Assembly: GCA_023078555.1 (NCBI GenBank)
Contig: CM041196.1
Location: 9,938,985-10,002,984 of the forward strand
Direction: 5' to 3'
From: Ulva prolifera
Lineage: Eukaryota > Chlorophyta > Ulvophyceae > Ulvales > Ulvaceae
DNA: 64,000 bases
Of the stretch, positions 11,626-23,055 are shown piece by piece. The position numbers and the translations under genes are program-made. Under the pieces are notes generated by a model that was not told the origin of the DNA, did not search any database, and worked only from the letters and a program-made list of their open reading frames with translations. Positions within the stretch are counted from its first letter, which is position 1, and every line of letters starts with the position of its first letter.

Positions 11626-14600
11626 ATGCAGGCCCATCACGTAGCGACGGAGCCCATGGCGAAACGTGTTAGGAGGACAAAGGCTGACATGGAGTTCAGT
11701 CTTGCGCAGAAAGGTATTTACAGTGACCCTGACGCAAATGGTGCTGAGAGGTACAGATGCAAGCACTGTCACACTCCTTTCGCGCCCTCTAGCAGAGCGC
11801 ATGCAACGCGGCACGAGTGCCCAGCTGCCCTGGGTGTGGCCCTGCATACTGACAGCGACGTAGGCGGTCCATTTGCCGGCTGCGACACGAGGCTGCCCTT
11901 GGGGGCATCTCTGCAAGACGAGCCTGCTGCTGCAGCTGGCTCCGGCTCCCCAGAGGCATACACGTACAGCATGCCAGAATGCACGGAAGATTGGGCGCTA
12001 GGCACTGAGGCAGATGCACCTGTGTATTACACAGCTGAAGAGGCCGATTTAATCGCTATGGCAAGGGCGACTGCCTTCAATGCTGCCTATGAGGTGTGAC
12101 ACCCCGATCCCGCAGCTGAGTGGCACAAGTCCATGCGAGAGCAGTACATCAGAGAGGCACCTCTCTAACACCGGTGCATATGCATGACCGAGTGGGCATG
12201 GACGCATGTCGCTACAACTGTGTTGTTGCAGGAGTTGATCAGAGATGATGACTGGAGAGCCCGAGGCGGACTAGAGGACCTGGATGAGGAAGACGAGGAT
12301 GACATCGCCCCTCGGCCAGATGGCGATCGTGGCCCACTACCGGGTCAAGTGCTCGCTGAGGCCGCAGCCGAACAGGGTGTGTATGCACCTAGGCCCATCG
12401 GTGTGCATCTGGCTCCGGCGCAACGGCGGTTGCTGGAAGTCCATGCTGCACAACAGGGTTGTCGACCGCCTAAAAAGGGGACCGGAGCATGGTTGTGTGC
12501 CCACCGAGGGGATCCCATCACACCGGGGCACGCCGTCACCGTTGTGCAGGCCTGTTACTGGTTGGCGACGATGAAGAACGATCACAGGGTCACAGGCACA
12601 GTTATTGATCAGTACTGTGCGATGATGCACCACCTGATCCTGCCGCCTGACAATTTGTACCCAGCATCATATCACATGGTGAAGGCGGTATTGGACGTGG
12701 AATCAAGCACCACATGTACTAAACACATATGTGACAAGTGTTGGACTGTGTTTCCACCACTTGATCCGGCTCAGTATCCCGGGAACGCAGATGCAGTGTG
12801 TGCTGCTGAAGGATGTGGCAACCGGCGTTTTGACGTTTCTGAAACTGGTGGGGTGTTCCCCAAGCGGAATATTTACTACTTTGATGTACGGGCAACGGTA
12901 TTGGACCTTCTGGATCCAGTATTGGAAGACCTCGATGCATACCGTGAGCAGCGAAAACAGGCCTACCAAGACCCTGCATCTTTTTTGAGCAGCCCCGCCG
13001 GACAGCACGTGGACGCCGCTATAGGCCACAAGCTCAGCAACCCCTCCGTTGAGGAGAATGAAATTGTGATTCCGTTTTCAGTGGGTACGGTGCACCTGAC
13101 CTGGCCAGTAATACGGCATGTAGTTGCAATTGATGTCTAGCTCTAGCAAAAGTGTGACAATGCCACCGGTTCCTGCAGGGGGGGATGGTGTCCAGATCTA
13201 CACCAACAAAGTGTACGGTACGTTGGCTTGTGGGCTGAAGTTGACTGATGCACCAGAGGGTTTGCAAGCCAAAAATATAACATGGTCCCCGGTGTGCATC
13301 GTCCAAGGACCAACAGAGCCTGGGTCTTACCATGATGTCATGGCCCCCATCATAGAATTCTTTGAAAAACATGATCGAGGTGTGGTGTTGCTGTACATGC
13401 CTACTGACTTCAACGACATTCCACTCTTGTTGATCAGTCTCTCACACTGAATCAACCTACAGGCCGACCAGGTTCCACACCTCTCCTGGTCGATGTTGGC
13501 GGGCCACAGCTGCTGAAAGTGTGGCCGGTTCTTGTGTGTGCACAGGGAGACATCCCGTTCATGACCAAGTTAACAGGCGGCTTGCATCATACCGGGCCGA
13601 ATGCCTGCTTTGCGTGTGCGATGTCGGGGGCCCACAACCACGAAGCCAACACTGTCCGGTACGTTGCTGTGTAGACTGGAAGGCGGATATTCCAGATCCA
13701 GGCGCGTGCCGGGGCTACACTTGAGACCCCACCTGGTGTATCTGCAGATACAGTATGTATGCAGGTGGCTGGGGTTTGATGCTGGAATGGTACAGAGGGT
13801 CCCATGTTATGCCGCAGTTGGCCAGTGTGCACCAATGGCAGGTCAGACGTTGCATCCACATGAATTGGCTGCTGTTGACAACTCTGGGGACCATCCTCGC
13901 GTACCACTAGGTTACCTCCAGAAGGATGATGGGCGTTACCTTGCGAGGACTGCCTTCACTGATCCCATCGATGTCGCCTCAAGTACCTGGCTGACAGACA
14001 ATGTGCTGAAGCTAAGCGACCTTGAAATCAAGATGCGCGGTAGAAAGGCAAAACTCTATCAAGACCAGGTGCTGCACCCATCACTGGAAGCAGTCGAAAA
14101 GAAGGATCAGACCCAGCGGGAGGACTGGGCCAACCAGATGCAGAAGGAGCTCGGAGCTCGTAAAGAACCGATGTTCCAGAGCCTCTCGTACGTGAAGTAT
14201 GACTCTTGCTGTCCGGACTGTCTCCCAGAATCTGTTCCTGCAAGGTCGTGCAGTATACTGACTGCTTAATCTTAAGTGTGCAGCCCGTGTCATTTCTTTC
14301 GATACGGGATTGCGCACATCTTCTTGCTGGGCATCCTCAAGGATTTCTGGCGCATGTGGCTGAGGCAGGTGTCTTCTGGAGGACATGTTCTCCCGACTTA
14401 CATCCGGCAACACATCTCAAAAAAGGGATCTGAAATTCTGGTGACAGAGTTGTTTGGCAAGCCGTACACCGACTTGATTCGGTGGGTCTCCAGCCAACTC
14501 TGTCGGGGTCTCGACATGCAGCTTCTGTGCAGCAATCGTTGCTGTTGCACAGCGTGCCCCACAGTGTGTCAATGAACTCTACTGTTTGCTGCTGGTGCAG

Positions 14601-16074
14601 GTACAGAGGACTGTGGATGATGGAGGAATGGCTGGCATTCACAGAGACATTCTCCATGTTCCTGCTCCACGACCTACCGTGGAAACGAGAGCATCTCGGG
14701 CTGAAGAAGGCTTTCGACGAGCAGTGGACACTGCTGCGGTCCTCGGTCCTTTATTTCATGAAGTGGCACGATGGGCAACACACCGAAGAGCGAATATTGC
14801 AGGCACAGAAAGATCTGTTGGAGTAAGGGAGAATTGTAGAGAAGGTCCGCACGCTGCAGTTGTACTTGCTTGGGCAAACAGACAACTGCTGTGGCAACAG
14901 CTGCGTATGCGTATTGCAGACTTGTTAAGCTTGTGTGACTGCCGCGGCCGTCTCTACAGCAATTTGCCAACATGTTCGAGAATGCAGGCGTACGGGGGCA
15001 GATTTTTGACGACATACAAGCTGCATCTTGCTGCCATGCACCTGGCAGACCAGGTTTGGGCATGTGGGCCTGGCTATACGTGGTCAGAGTTCTGGGTGGA
15101 ACGCATGGTTCAGCTCGTAAAGCGAATGGTGAAGTACCGCAGTACCGCGTACCCTGAACTGCTGTTTGTGCACGATTGGCTACTGACCCTAGCATGCCGC
15201 CGGGTGAAGTTGACTCCAGACGGGTGTGTCTTTGGCTGAAGCGCTGCGGGCCGTCAAGAGACGTCGCCAGTGTTCCCGTGACATGCCCCTCCCAGACCAG
15301 GCGCTGCTACTGGGAGCACCCAAGAAGGTAGATGCCGGGGAAAAGGGAGAGGTGCTGTGGAGCCCCACCCCGGGTGCTTCTGGGGATGCTCAGCTGATGA
15401 AGGGATTGCCTCTGCTCCTCTTTGAAGACACGACCCTCCTACAGGACGGGTGGCCATTGTTCAAAGACACCGATGCTGCTGAAAGAGAGGGCCTCATTCT
15501 GCATGAACTGGGGTTGGAAGGCCCCCTCGGTGCGGGCAAGGCTGGAGTTAAGGTGGAGTTGCAGAAGTTCAACCGGGCTGACCTTCCAATCGGGGATACA
15601 ATGAGCAGTGTGCAGTGCAAAACGCAGACCAGGAAGAACAATCAGTGGTTCCTGATCCGATATAGTGCAGCTTATGCAGACGGGCGCACCGAAATGAAGG
15701 TGTATGTAGGGCAGTTTTTGTACTTTGTGCGTGCAACTTTCATGAGTAGTATGCTGCCGGAGGGGGCATATCGTCCGGGCTGCGATCGGCAGCACCCAGC
15801 TGATTTGCGGCTGGGGGTGGCTAACCTGTACACAAGTGTGGACCAGCATGGTCCGGGAGTTCGGCCTGCAGACCCGGGTATTTGCCGGCTGCACGAATTT
15901 TTGAAAGTTGACAAGTTGGACCCCTCCAAACCTGGCACCCGGTTTGAGGGGGTGTTTGTGCTAGATCTTAGGTCAATCGACTCGCAGGTAGTACCGACAC
16001 GCGAGAGAAATGACACAAGGTTCTTTTGTGTTTCTGCAAAACTGTCAAGTAGGTATGCCGGTGTAAAGCGATAG
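11626..16074 (+). pseudogene. CACTA-like transposase, copy 2, broken
   Basis: Exons: 11626-12093, 12232-13084, 13179-13379, 13463-13658, 13765-14196, 14284-14481, 14601-14844 and 14988-16074. Exons 3, 4, 5 and 7 have exactly the lengths seen in copy 1 (201, 196, 432 and 244 nt). Motifs are the same: N-terminal CKHC finger, zinc ribbon (ICDKC), GGDGVQIY and GDIPFMTKLTG for the likely catalytic Asp residues, and FWVERMVQLVKRM for the Glu. A TAA at 14824-14826 replaces a Tyr codon of copy 1. An 8-nt deletion near 15224 shifts the frame, giving a TGA at 15237-15239. The tail from 15226 to the TAG at 16072-16074 is open in the restored frame, showing recent decay. Confidence 0.8.
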
Positions 16075-16586
16075 GTGCAGGGTGGCTGTTGCTTTGTGCC
16101 GAGAATCAGGTCTGGTTATGTACACATTCGATGTGTGATGCATCTGTGCTTGAGTCCCGGGTCGTGCAGCGAGAGGGCTGCTCGGGAGAGAATGCTACAG
16201 TTGTGGATTGTGCCGGCATTTTGCCAAACACGCACACTCGTGCAACAGTGTGATCCTGACAGGACTCTCAAGCTATCATATTAATTCTTTCACCACTCGA
16301 CTGACAAACATATCCACTGCATTCCTAGCCAAGGTTCACGGCTCGATGCATTTGCAGACACCAGCTCTGGCAGCTTGTGTCTGGACTAAATAATGGGAGG
16401 CTGCAGCCCTCCCGAGAGTGGCGACACGAATAATTTTGGAGTGGCCCACAAACGAGCCATTCTTGTACATGTTTCATGTGTGATGCATTTGTGCTTGAAT
16501 TGGGGGTCGTGCAGCAAGGGGGCTGCTCGGGAGATACTGCAGCAGTTGTGCACTAATTCTGGCACCGAGTGGTACATGGAGTAGTG
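16075..16586 (+). repeat. 3' subterminal region of copy 2
   Basis: Homologous to the copy-1 tail. The GAGTCCCGGGTCGTGCAGC-type motif is found near 16152 and, diverged, near 16497. Two such motifs per element, 340-350 bases apart, are conserved between the copies. The region ends at a TAGTG (16582-16586). Confidence 0.6.
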
Positions 16587-16916
16587 ACACCAGATGACCG
16601 AGCACGTGTAATCTGCGATATGTGTGTGGACTTATGAAGTACGACTCTTCGTCGAGCGAACATGTTATAGGTTCACCCAGTGCTAGGACGCGTTGGAGGT
16701 ATTGGGCTCATGACTGGGTTGTGCTACGCACGTCGCGCAATGCAGCAAGACGTAGGCTTTATTTCCGGACACTCCAACGAGGCAATAACACAATTACAGT
16801 AACATCGTACCTGACGCGCGGATGTGCCAGAGGTAGCCAGATGTGACGGCGACTTGACGTATTCGACAGGCTGATCGCTAGCTAGTTTCCAGTGAACGCT
16901 AATACATTCACACCAA
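16587..16916. other. no gene recognised
   Basis: Spacer between the copy-2 tail and the unknown coding region. Only short open frames without recognisable motifs are present. Confidence 0.4.
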
Positions 16917-18425
16917 TGGGCTCTATTTCGAAAGTACCGTCCAAACAGTACAATAAGGAGTACGATGTAGCACGCTTGATACAAGAGGCTCCCATTTCTG
17001 TGGACGAGGGGAACAGTATGTTTTCCTAGGATGGTCTAACAGAGATTGGGTTCTGGAGGAGCCAGTAGTGCTGAGGGACCAAGAGGCCCGAGCACGGTGG
17101 GGGATGTACTACGTCCAGGAAGATATTGATGTGGACGAGTGCGAGGCTCAAGGGCGCACACACGAGGCCCCTAATGTGATTATGACCCCGTCGGTTGCGG
17201 ACACCGTCCATTCAGCCATCCAGCACCTTGCCCGCAATCGGCGTCCCACCCCGCACATATTTGAGGCCATGGCGGATACAAGATGCAATCTATTCATTGA
17301 CCTCCGTGCGATGGCACCTGGGGCCATTGCGGGGAACGTTGCTACCAGCAATCAGTGGGTCATCCGGACTACGGATGTGATCCGCAGGTTCCTGCCGGTA
17401 TTGTCAGGGCGTATGACTGGCGTCTACGTGGGCGTAGACGCCAGTCATCTTCAATTCCACGTTCTCCGGAACCGCCACCCTTTGCGGCGACAGGAAGGGG
17501 GAATCGGGGCTACCGACAACAGGGCTCCAGTGCAGTACCCGAGCACGACCCCCCTGATGAATTCCTGTGCCGCGTGCTGGTGAAGCATCCACGGTGGATG
17601 TTTGAAGATTTATGCACGATGGATGGAATTGTGGAAGAGGCACTCAGCGCCTTTGAGGAAGAGGAGGCGGCTGGGGCGCACGCCTTGAGGTGTCTGCTTC
17701 TGCGCGGATCCTATCGACCCGACGGGTGTGCTTCACCGTCATGCTCCTTCTTAATCCTGTGGCACTGCCAACTCCACAAAGGACTATAATGTTGTGTTTG
17801 CAGGATGGTGTTGCTTATGGGATGCTCTTGGGGCCAGCACCTAGAAAGGAGCTGCATACGGAAGGGGGGATACTAGTGTGGAACATCGGGGTGTGGAACA
17901 TCGGTGTCCTTCATTTTAATAAAACACTAGGGGTGTCATGGCTCGCTTTAATACCAATTGTTTGCGGGGCGCTTGCCATCGCTACCGATGACAGTATTGA
18001 GTGGACAGCGACCGAGTTGAATTCGCCATGTCTCGGCGCGTACCCTTCGCGGGCGATGACCATTTTGAAGGACGAGAGTCAGGTGAGATCCGTGAAGCAA
18101 CACTTTGACTTGTATGACCGCCCAGAAGGGGGGCTCATCATATGGCTACAAACAGGCCCTTGCCTCGGCTACCCCAAAAGTGTGTCGAGCGGGTTTTTTT
18201 GGATGAGTGGGGTGGGAACTGTCTTGCTATTACGCCACAACGCTATGTGTGGCTGCAAACCAATTTCTACGACACTCGTGTAGTGTCGTTAGTGCCTCCC
18301 TGTCGCCGTGTTTCCGACAGTTGCACGTGGTGTATCACGATGTGTGAGCGGGGTGTGTTTTGTAGAGTATCATGTCACCACTCCTCGGGCCATGTTGTGG
18401 GCCTGGTGCTTTTTCTTCAGTAGCC
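16917..18425 (+). pseudogene. decayed gene with primase-polymerase-like (AEP, PrimPol/UL52) features
   Basis: Open segments in different plus frames follow each other: 16917-17030, 17026-17583, 17355-17789, about 17805-18283 and 18142-18423. The second segment has LFIDLRA, resembling the hydrophobic-Asp-x-Glu metal motif of archaeo-eukaryotic primases (here Arg in place of Glu). It is followed by VDASHLQFHV, resembling the downstream Ser-x-His motif. The last segment has a Cys cluster, CRRVSDSC then FCRVSCH, with C-x6-C and 17-residue spacing close to the C-terminal zinc site of PrimPol/UL52 proteins. Several frame changes, and possibly introns (an acceptor-like TTTGCAG near 17803), separate the parts. 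The assignment is by motif order only. It could instead be an unrelated gene or an old viral insertion. Confidence 0.3.
17413..17448. repeat. perfect 16-bp inverted repeat with 4-nt loop
   Basis: ATGACTGGCGTCTACG is followed by TGGG and then its exact reverse complement. It lies inside the open frame that contains the primase-like motifs and just before a frame change. Confidence 0.9.
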
Positions 18426-18446
18426 TCCCCCCAGACGCTCAGCGCA

Positions 18447-18856
18447 TGGACGTGCCGAGCACCAAGCGTGCAAAGGCCGAGGAGGAGACGGGCGGTAAAA
18501 AGGGTAAAGCCATACCCAAGGTGCCTGAGGCTGCCTGCAACGTGCCGGTCGGTTTTAACCCCCTGTGCGCGTTGTTCTTGTATGAGAAGACGAGGGCGGC
18601 ACTTCTCTGCTCTCAAAGCGGGAGGTCTCCAAGCGATGAATTGGCAGTGCGGGACTATCAGCAGGCAGCTTGCCGAACAGTCCTGACAGGGCACAACGGT
18701 GAGGTGTCCAAAGCGGTGACACACTTGGCCGTTGGTGGGGGTCTGCTGACCGACATCCACATATACTACCCTCATATCATAGAAGTATATATGCGTTCCT
18801 CCTCTCAGGGCATCCTCGGTCTACTAATCAGATGTGGAGAAACGCCATCTACTTGA
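18447..18856 (+). CDS. unknown protein, 136 residues from internal Met
   Basis: An open frame from the ATG at 18447 to 18856. The N-terminus is strongly basic and charged (KRAKAEEETGGKKGKA), like a nuclear localisation or nucleic-acid-binding tail. The rest is mixed with no known motif. It follows the primase-like region on the same strand and the frame is continued by the open segment 18834-19022, so it may be one exon of a longer gene. No function can be assigned. Confidence 0.3.
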
Positions 18857-19022
18857 TGAATTCGACATCACCAATGCGGAACGACTTGAAATTGAGGATG
18901 TTTTTGTAGCGAGCATAGCTCCAGGATCGGATGACGAAGTCACCTCACAAGACCATGTTGTCATCTTGAAAATGATGCGCGGGTGTTCAACGTCCGCCAT
19001 CTTTTCCACACATTTGAGGTGA
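18834..19022 (+). other. acidic open segment, unknown, probably continuation of the gene before it
   Basis: 62 codons with an acidic stretch (NAERLEIEDVFVASIAPGSD). It overlaps the end of the previous open frame by 23 bases in another frame, which suggests a frameshift or a small intron. No family recognised. Confidence 0.25.
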
Positions 19023-19056
19023 TGTTCAAAACGGAAGAGTTCTTTGTATAATTCTC

Positions 19057-19581
19057 CCCTTCAGGCGGAGAATCGATGAAACCATCCGGGACGCCATCCG
19101 AGTACGTGCCTCTGACGCAATGGCGCACGCTGAGACTGCTAGAGATTTGCGTTGGTCAGGTAAACCACGCACCCATTTTCCCGTGCAAGATGCATGGATG
19201 CCATTGGGCAAGTTATCGTCAAGGCGACACAACGGGTGCATTGCAGATTTTGCAGCTTTCCCTAACTTTGATCGTTTTACGGAAGAGGGGGTTGTGCGTA
19301 GGGATGATAACAATCTATGTTTTTCAACTTCGGGGTTTTTTAGCGCAGGAAATGTCTTGACACGTGCCCATGCGGACGGCAAGTTGATATCAGCGTTGGA
19401 ACCCGTGCGCACGCATGCGCGCAAGTTTTGGGTTTTTATGCCCCGTATTATGTATAAAAACGCAATGAGCGTTTGGCGGCATGGACATGAGTGTTGCGAG
19501 ATTATTGTTGACATGTTGAAAGTTACGGGCGCAGGTTCATCCGAAAGCCCGGGGACACAAGCGTCATTCCCATGGGGTTAG
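19057..19581 (+). other. unknown open frame
   Basis: An open frame of about 150-170 codons on the plus strand, ending at 19581; an ATG is available at 19120. It contains aromatic-rich patches (FAAFPNF, KFWVFMPRIMYKNAM). It shares orientation and spacing with the two preceding segments, so 16.9-19.6 kb may be one decayed gene or gene cluster. No known domain seen. Confidence 0.3.
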
Positions 19582-22498
19582 CGCATGCGGTCTACACCTA
19601 CTTCCTAGGCGGAGATGAAAGGGAAATTGGTGTATATTTGAGGGCCCTCAGTTGATGCGTCGTACGAAAGAAGATCTAGAAGCATTTTTTGTTTTTGGGT
19701 GGTGTCAATCAATCGATTTGGGAGTTTGTGTGGAGACAACACTAGCGATTACATATACCTATTGCGCCCGTTAGCTATGTTGTGGCTTTTCGACACGTTC
19801 AAGCCTGAAAGTAATGATTTCAACCATGCGGGTGCGTAGGTCACTTTGAACCAACAATGGGTTGAATTCAAAGGCACTAGTCCTAGGTCGCAAAATTCTT
19901 TGAAAAGGTGTACAGCCAAGAAAGAGAAAGCGCGTTTATCAGCAAGGGGGGCGAAGGGAGCTGCAACGCAAAAGGCTGACAGGGAGAATCTGTTGTAATA
20001 GCAATGTTGTATGGACCCATATGCATTGAGCGATGACGGAGAAGGAGGAAGCTGTGGAAGCCCTGCCGGCTCTGCAACCGTACGCTTTGCTCGTGGTGGC
20101 TGCAAACCACTTCCGCCAAGCTCAATGCCCCAATCCAGGCAAAGGCATCGCGAAGGAGTACATCGGCACATGCGCAAGTGCGCCTCGCATCGCCAGGTTG
20201 ATCTATGGTTGCTATGATGTTCAGAATGGAATATCAATAAAACTGGTGATAAGCAGAAAACAACGTGCATCAACGCAAAGAAACATTTGGGGACAATGAT
20301 CGTAGTTGTGAAGAAAGCCAAGAGGATGTAAAAAGCGTGCTTTCAAAGTGCAATTAACAGCCTACCCTTCCCGGAGTGGACCGACCTCTGTCATGGCGTC
20401 GGCATTTGGGAGTTTGAACCTGATGTTGTAGGATAAAGCATGTACACTTGCATCAGGATAATACTAAGTTGTTTGTGGGATTGATCCAAATTCTACACCC
20501 GAGTAGAAGGTGAGATGTGATGCGACCAAGAGATCGACTTGAGCTTAAGTGAGTCTTGTGATATCATGCTCTGACATCATCTGACCTCCAATCATTCCCT
20601 GAATTATTGTTGCGGAAATGACACTTTGAGTCCCATGTTCTTAGCATCCCATGTTCATGACATTTCACTTCACAAACACATGAGGGCGTTGGCAAGAGGG
20701 GAGGGGGTATCCGTTCTCCCATGATGTGTTTCTCAGAACCCCGCCAAATCTCCATTGGTGTGTGGCAAGTGGCGGCATGAAATTTTTTCAGAGTCAAGTC
20801 AAAGGACGGCCTACATGTGGATGACTGGCAACATTGGAGGGAAGGGTGTCGATTCTGGCATGGAGTTCCTTAGGCAATTACATGATAACAGTGATCATAG
20901 TCTTGCGCATGTTGTAGTGCGCAATGGCCATCAACATACCGTTTGTAGTACTAAACAACCAGGACCGCTCGTCAATACTACTTGGACACGCTTTGGCACA
21001 AGCAAGTGTGCATTGTTGCATTGAGGTTGCCTAGCTACTAATAACACTAGTATTTTCCTGGACGATGAAGTTGCGCAGATTCTTGCAGACTCCTGCAATA
21101 CTGCACCGCTAGGGACTTGCATCGGCAGCGGGCTATCCCGCTGTACTATTGGTTTCTTTGAGGAGTTCCTACAAATCTTCCGATTGCATCGCTCGTGCCA
21201 ATCGTTTCATCACTCATTCACCGGAAAACTCTGTTGGACTTAGTTGCCATTTAGGCTCGTACGAACACAGCAACACATGTCTCGGATCCGCTCTGGTTTG
21301 GGTCAATTGCCGGATTTGAGGCCATGAAGCGACTATGGGCATCCAGACGACCCCTTATGCCCATCACAACAGAGATCAGGGGTTGTAGTCATACACATGT
21401 GACGTGAGAGGTCATAGGGTTCATAGTCCCGAACACACGTCCGCGGACAACAAGAATAGATTTTTAACAAGTATTCAGCAACACAAATCTAATGCAATCG
21501 TAGCAATGGGTTCGGTTTTCGAGATTCTTGTGATTTAAAGCACTATGATCCTCATTGCATTGGGCCAGCATGAACACGAGGCGGCGCCATCTCATAAGCA
21601 ATCCATGTATATCAATTCAATGATATACATATACAGTCTATATTCAATTTATTTGGCACCCATCACAATGTCAGACAATACCATTGTCCTGTCAACACGG
21701 CCAAAATTGAACTTTGCAAGGTTGGGGCGCCGTTATGTCGCTAGGATACCCCGCATCTCGAGGCTTTGATTGGCAGCACGGCATCTCTGGCGCGCAAAAC
21801 AATCAGCTCGGATCTAGACGTCCGTATCATTGTTGCCAGCCGGTATACGATTACAGTGTGTGTATGAAGAATACATGGGATGTGTAGTATGTATGAAGTC
21901 GTTTAGTTTTATATTGTCAACATCTCAGCGCCACAGGCTGTCTTAGCACATTGAAGCGGAAGCGTTTGAAACGCGATCACGCGACCGACCCCAACCCTCT
22001 TCGTCACTTGAGAATTTTTCACACTATCCAAGCATGCTATGAACCGTGGCGCTGACTAGCGCGGCGCTACTGGCGCGTAATTTGATGTAGTTACCACCAT
22101 TGATTCTGACAGCCACACGCGTCCGAACGGCTTATTGCCACACGAGGCCACGCATCAGCATCGTTTTGACGCAGGTTCGTTGTCAAGACATATAAGATGG
22201 AACATGCTCAGCGATATAGCGATTCAATGACACGGCTCAATGACAAGACGTCTGCTCGTTTATATTGCCTCAAGTGACCCATGATTGGGCTGACACAAGC
22301 CATGGCGGATCCGAGATAGGGCACCTTTCGCGAAACGCCAAAGGTGCGAGAAAGCTTGTTGACTCAGCGCGGTCTATATCTTTGTTGCTGCAAACCGTGT
22401 CGCCTACCAAGTCAACTCCACAATCATCATAGGATTGTACCGCATTCCCAGGCGCATGCCTCGTAACTAACGTATCAGCTAGCATGCGCACTCCTCGC
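19582..22498. other. gene-poor, AT-richer stretch
   Basis: Base composition is visibly more AT-rich than the flanks and no long open frame stands out. At 19750-20000 a plus frame reads WLFDTFKPESNDF and a Lys-rich tail, broken by stops, and may be the remains of the same unknown gene. A plus open frame at 20033-20299 has no recognisable motif. A perfect 10-bp inverted repeat (ATGTATATCA) with a 6-nt loop lies at 21605-21630. Otherwise I see nothing identifiable. Confidence 0.5.
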
Positions 22499-22985
22499 AT
22501 GTAATGATCTCACAAAGACCCTGAACTAGGATGGCTCCAAGGCAGCTAGGCATTTGAGTGGCCTAGACAATACGAGCTTATAAGCTCAATAGGGAGCAAG
22601 CTGAACTAAATTGCATCCTGAGAGTTGATACAATATGAAGTGCTAATACAATGCCCTAAAGTGCCTATGAGAACGCCAGTCTTGTTTGATCTTGACTTGG
22701 TACTTGAACGTGAATATTTTGTCTTGGTATCTTGATTAATTTGTGTGCACTATCTTACACTCCCTTTCACAAGTGCTCCGCACCGACGCCTTTGCTTCTC
22801 CTTACATGCGCATAACTCAGAGCTCTGCCTACTCTTCACTGTCATCTCGGCACGTCACAACATAGAGGCCATTCATCCCGATGTAATTGATAGTATTTTA
22901 GTTTCGATCTCACCCCCAATCGGCCGACCATCCTCAAGGATGAGAAGGCTTGTGAGCACTGCAACTGCACCACCCGGAACCGACT
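22499..22985 (-). repeat. inverted partial copy of the gypsy LTR
   Basis: This stretch matches the reverse complement of about 34660-35140, including the shared block GAGAACGCCAGTCTTG and CACGTCACAACATAGAGGCC. Its left edge coincides with the end of the LTR family (compare the GATC...ACAAAG...CCCTGAAC border). It abuts the decayed DIRS-like element and lacks the other part of the LTR, so it is a truncated solo LTR or fragment. Confidence 0.75.
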
Positions 22986-23055
22986 GGTAGCGAATCGCCG
23001 CAACCTCCGAGCAACGCAAAAATGCACGGTAGGACAGCAGCCACCATGCCCACAG

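Larger units (their letters stand above)
8600..16586 (+). mobile_element. CACTA-like DNA transposon, copy 2
   Basis: Contains the complete partner gene (8651-11253, minus), a 372-bp divergent promoter interval, the transposase gene (11626-16074, plus) and a repeat-bearing tail. A TAGTG at 16582-16586 could be the right terminus of a CACTA-type end, but no matching CACTA start with a target duplication was confirmed on the left, so the limits are approximate. Confidence 0.75.

Noticed and set aside
22745-22990. Small conserved frame at 22745-22990 repeated inverted at 34895-34635 as a small gene
   Set aside because: Both are the same stretch of the LTR repeat family; conservation is explained by the repeat.
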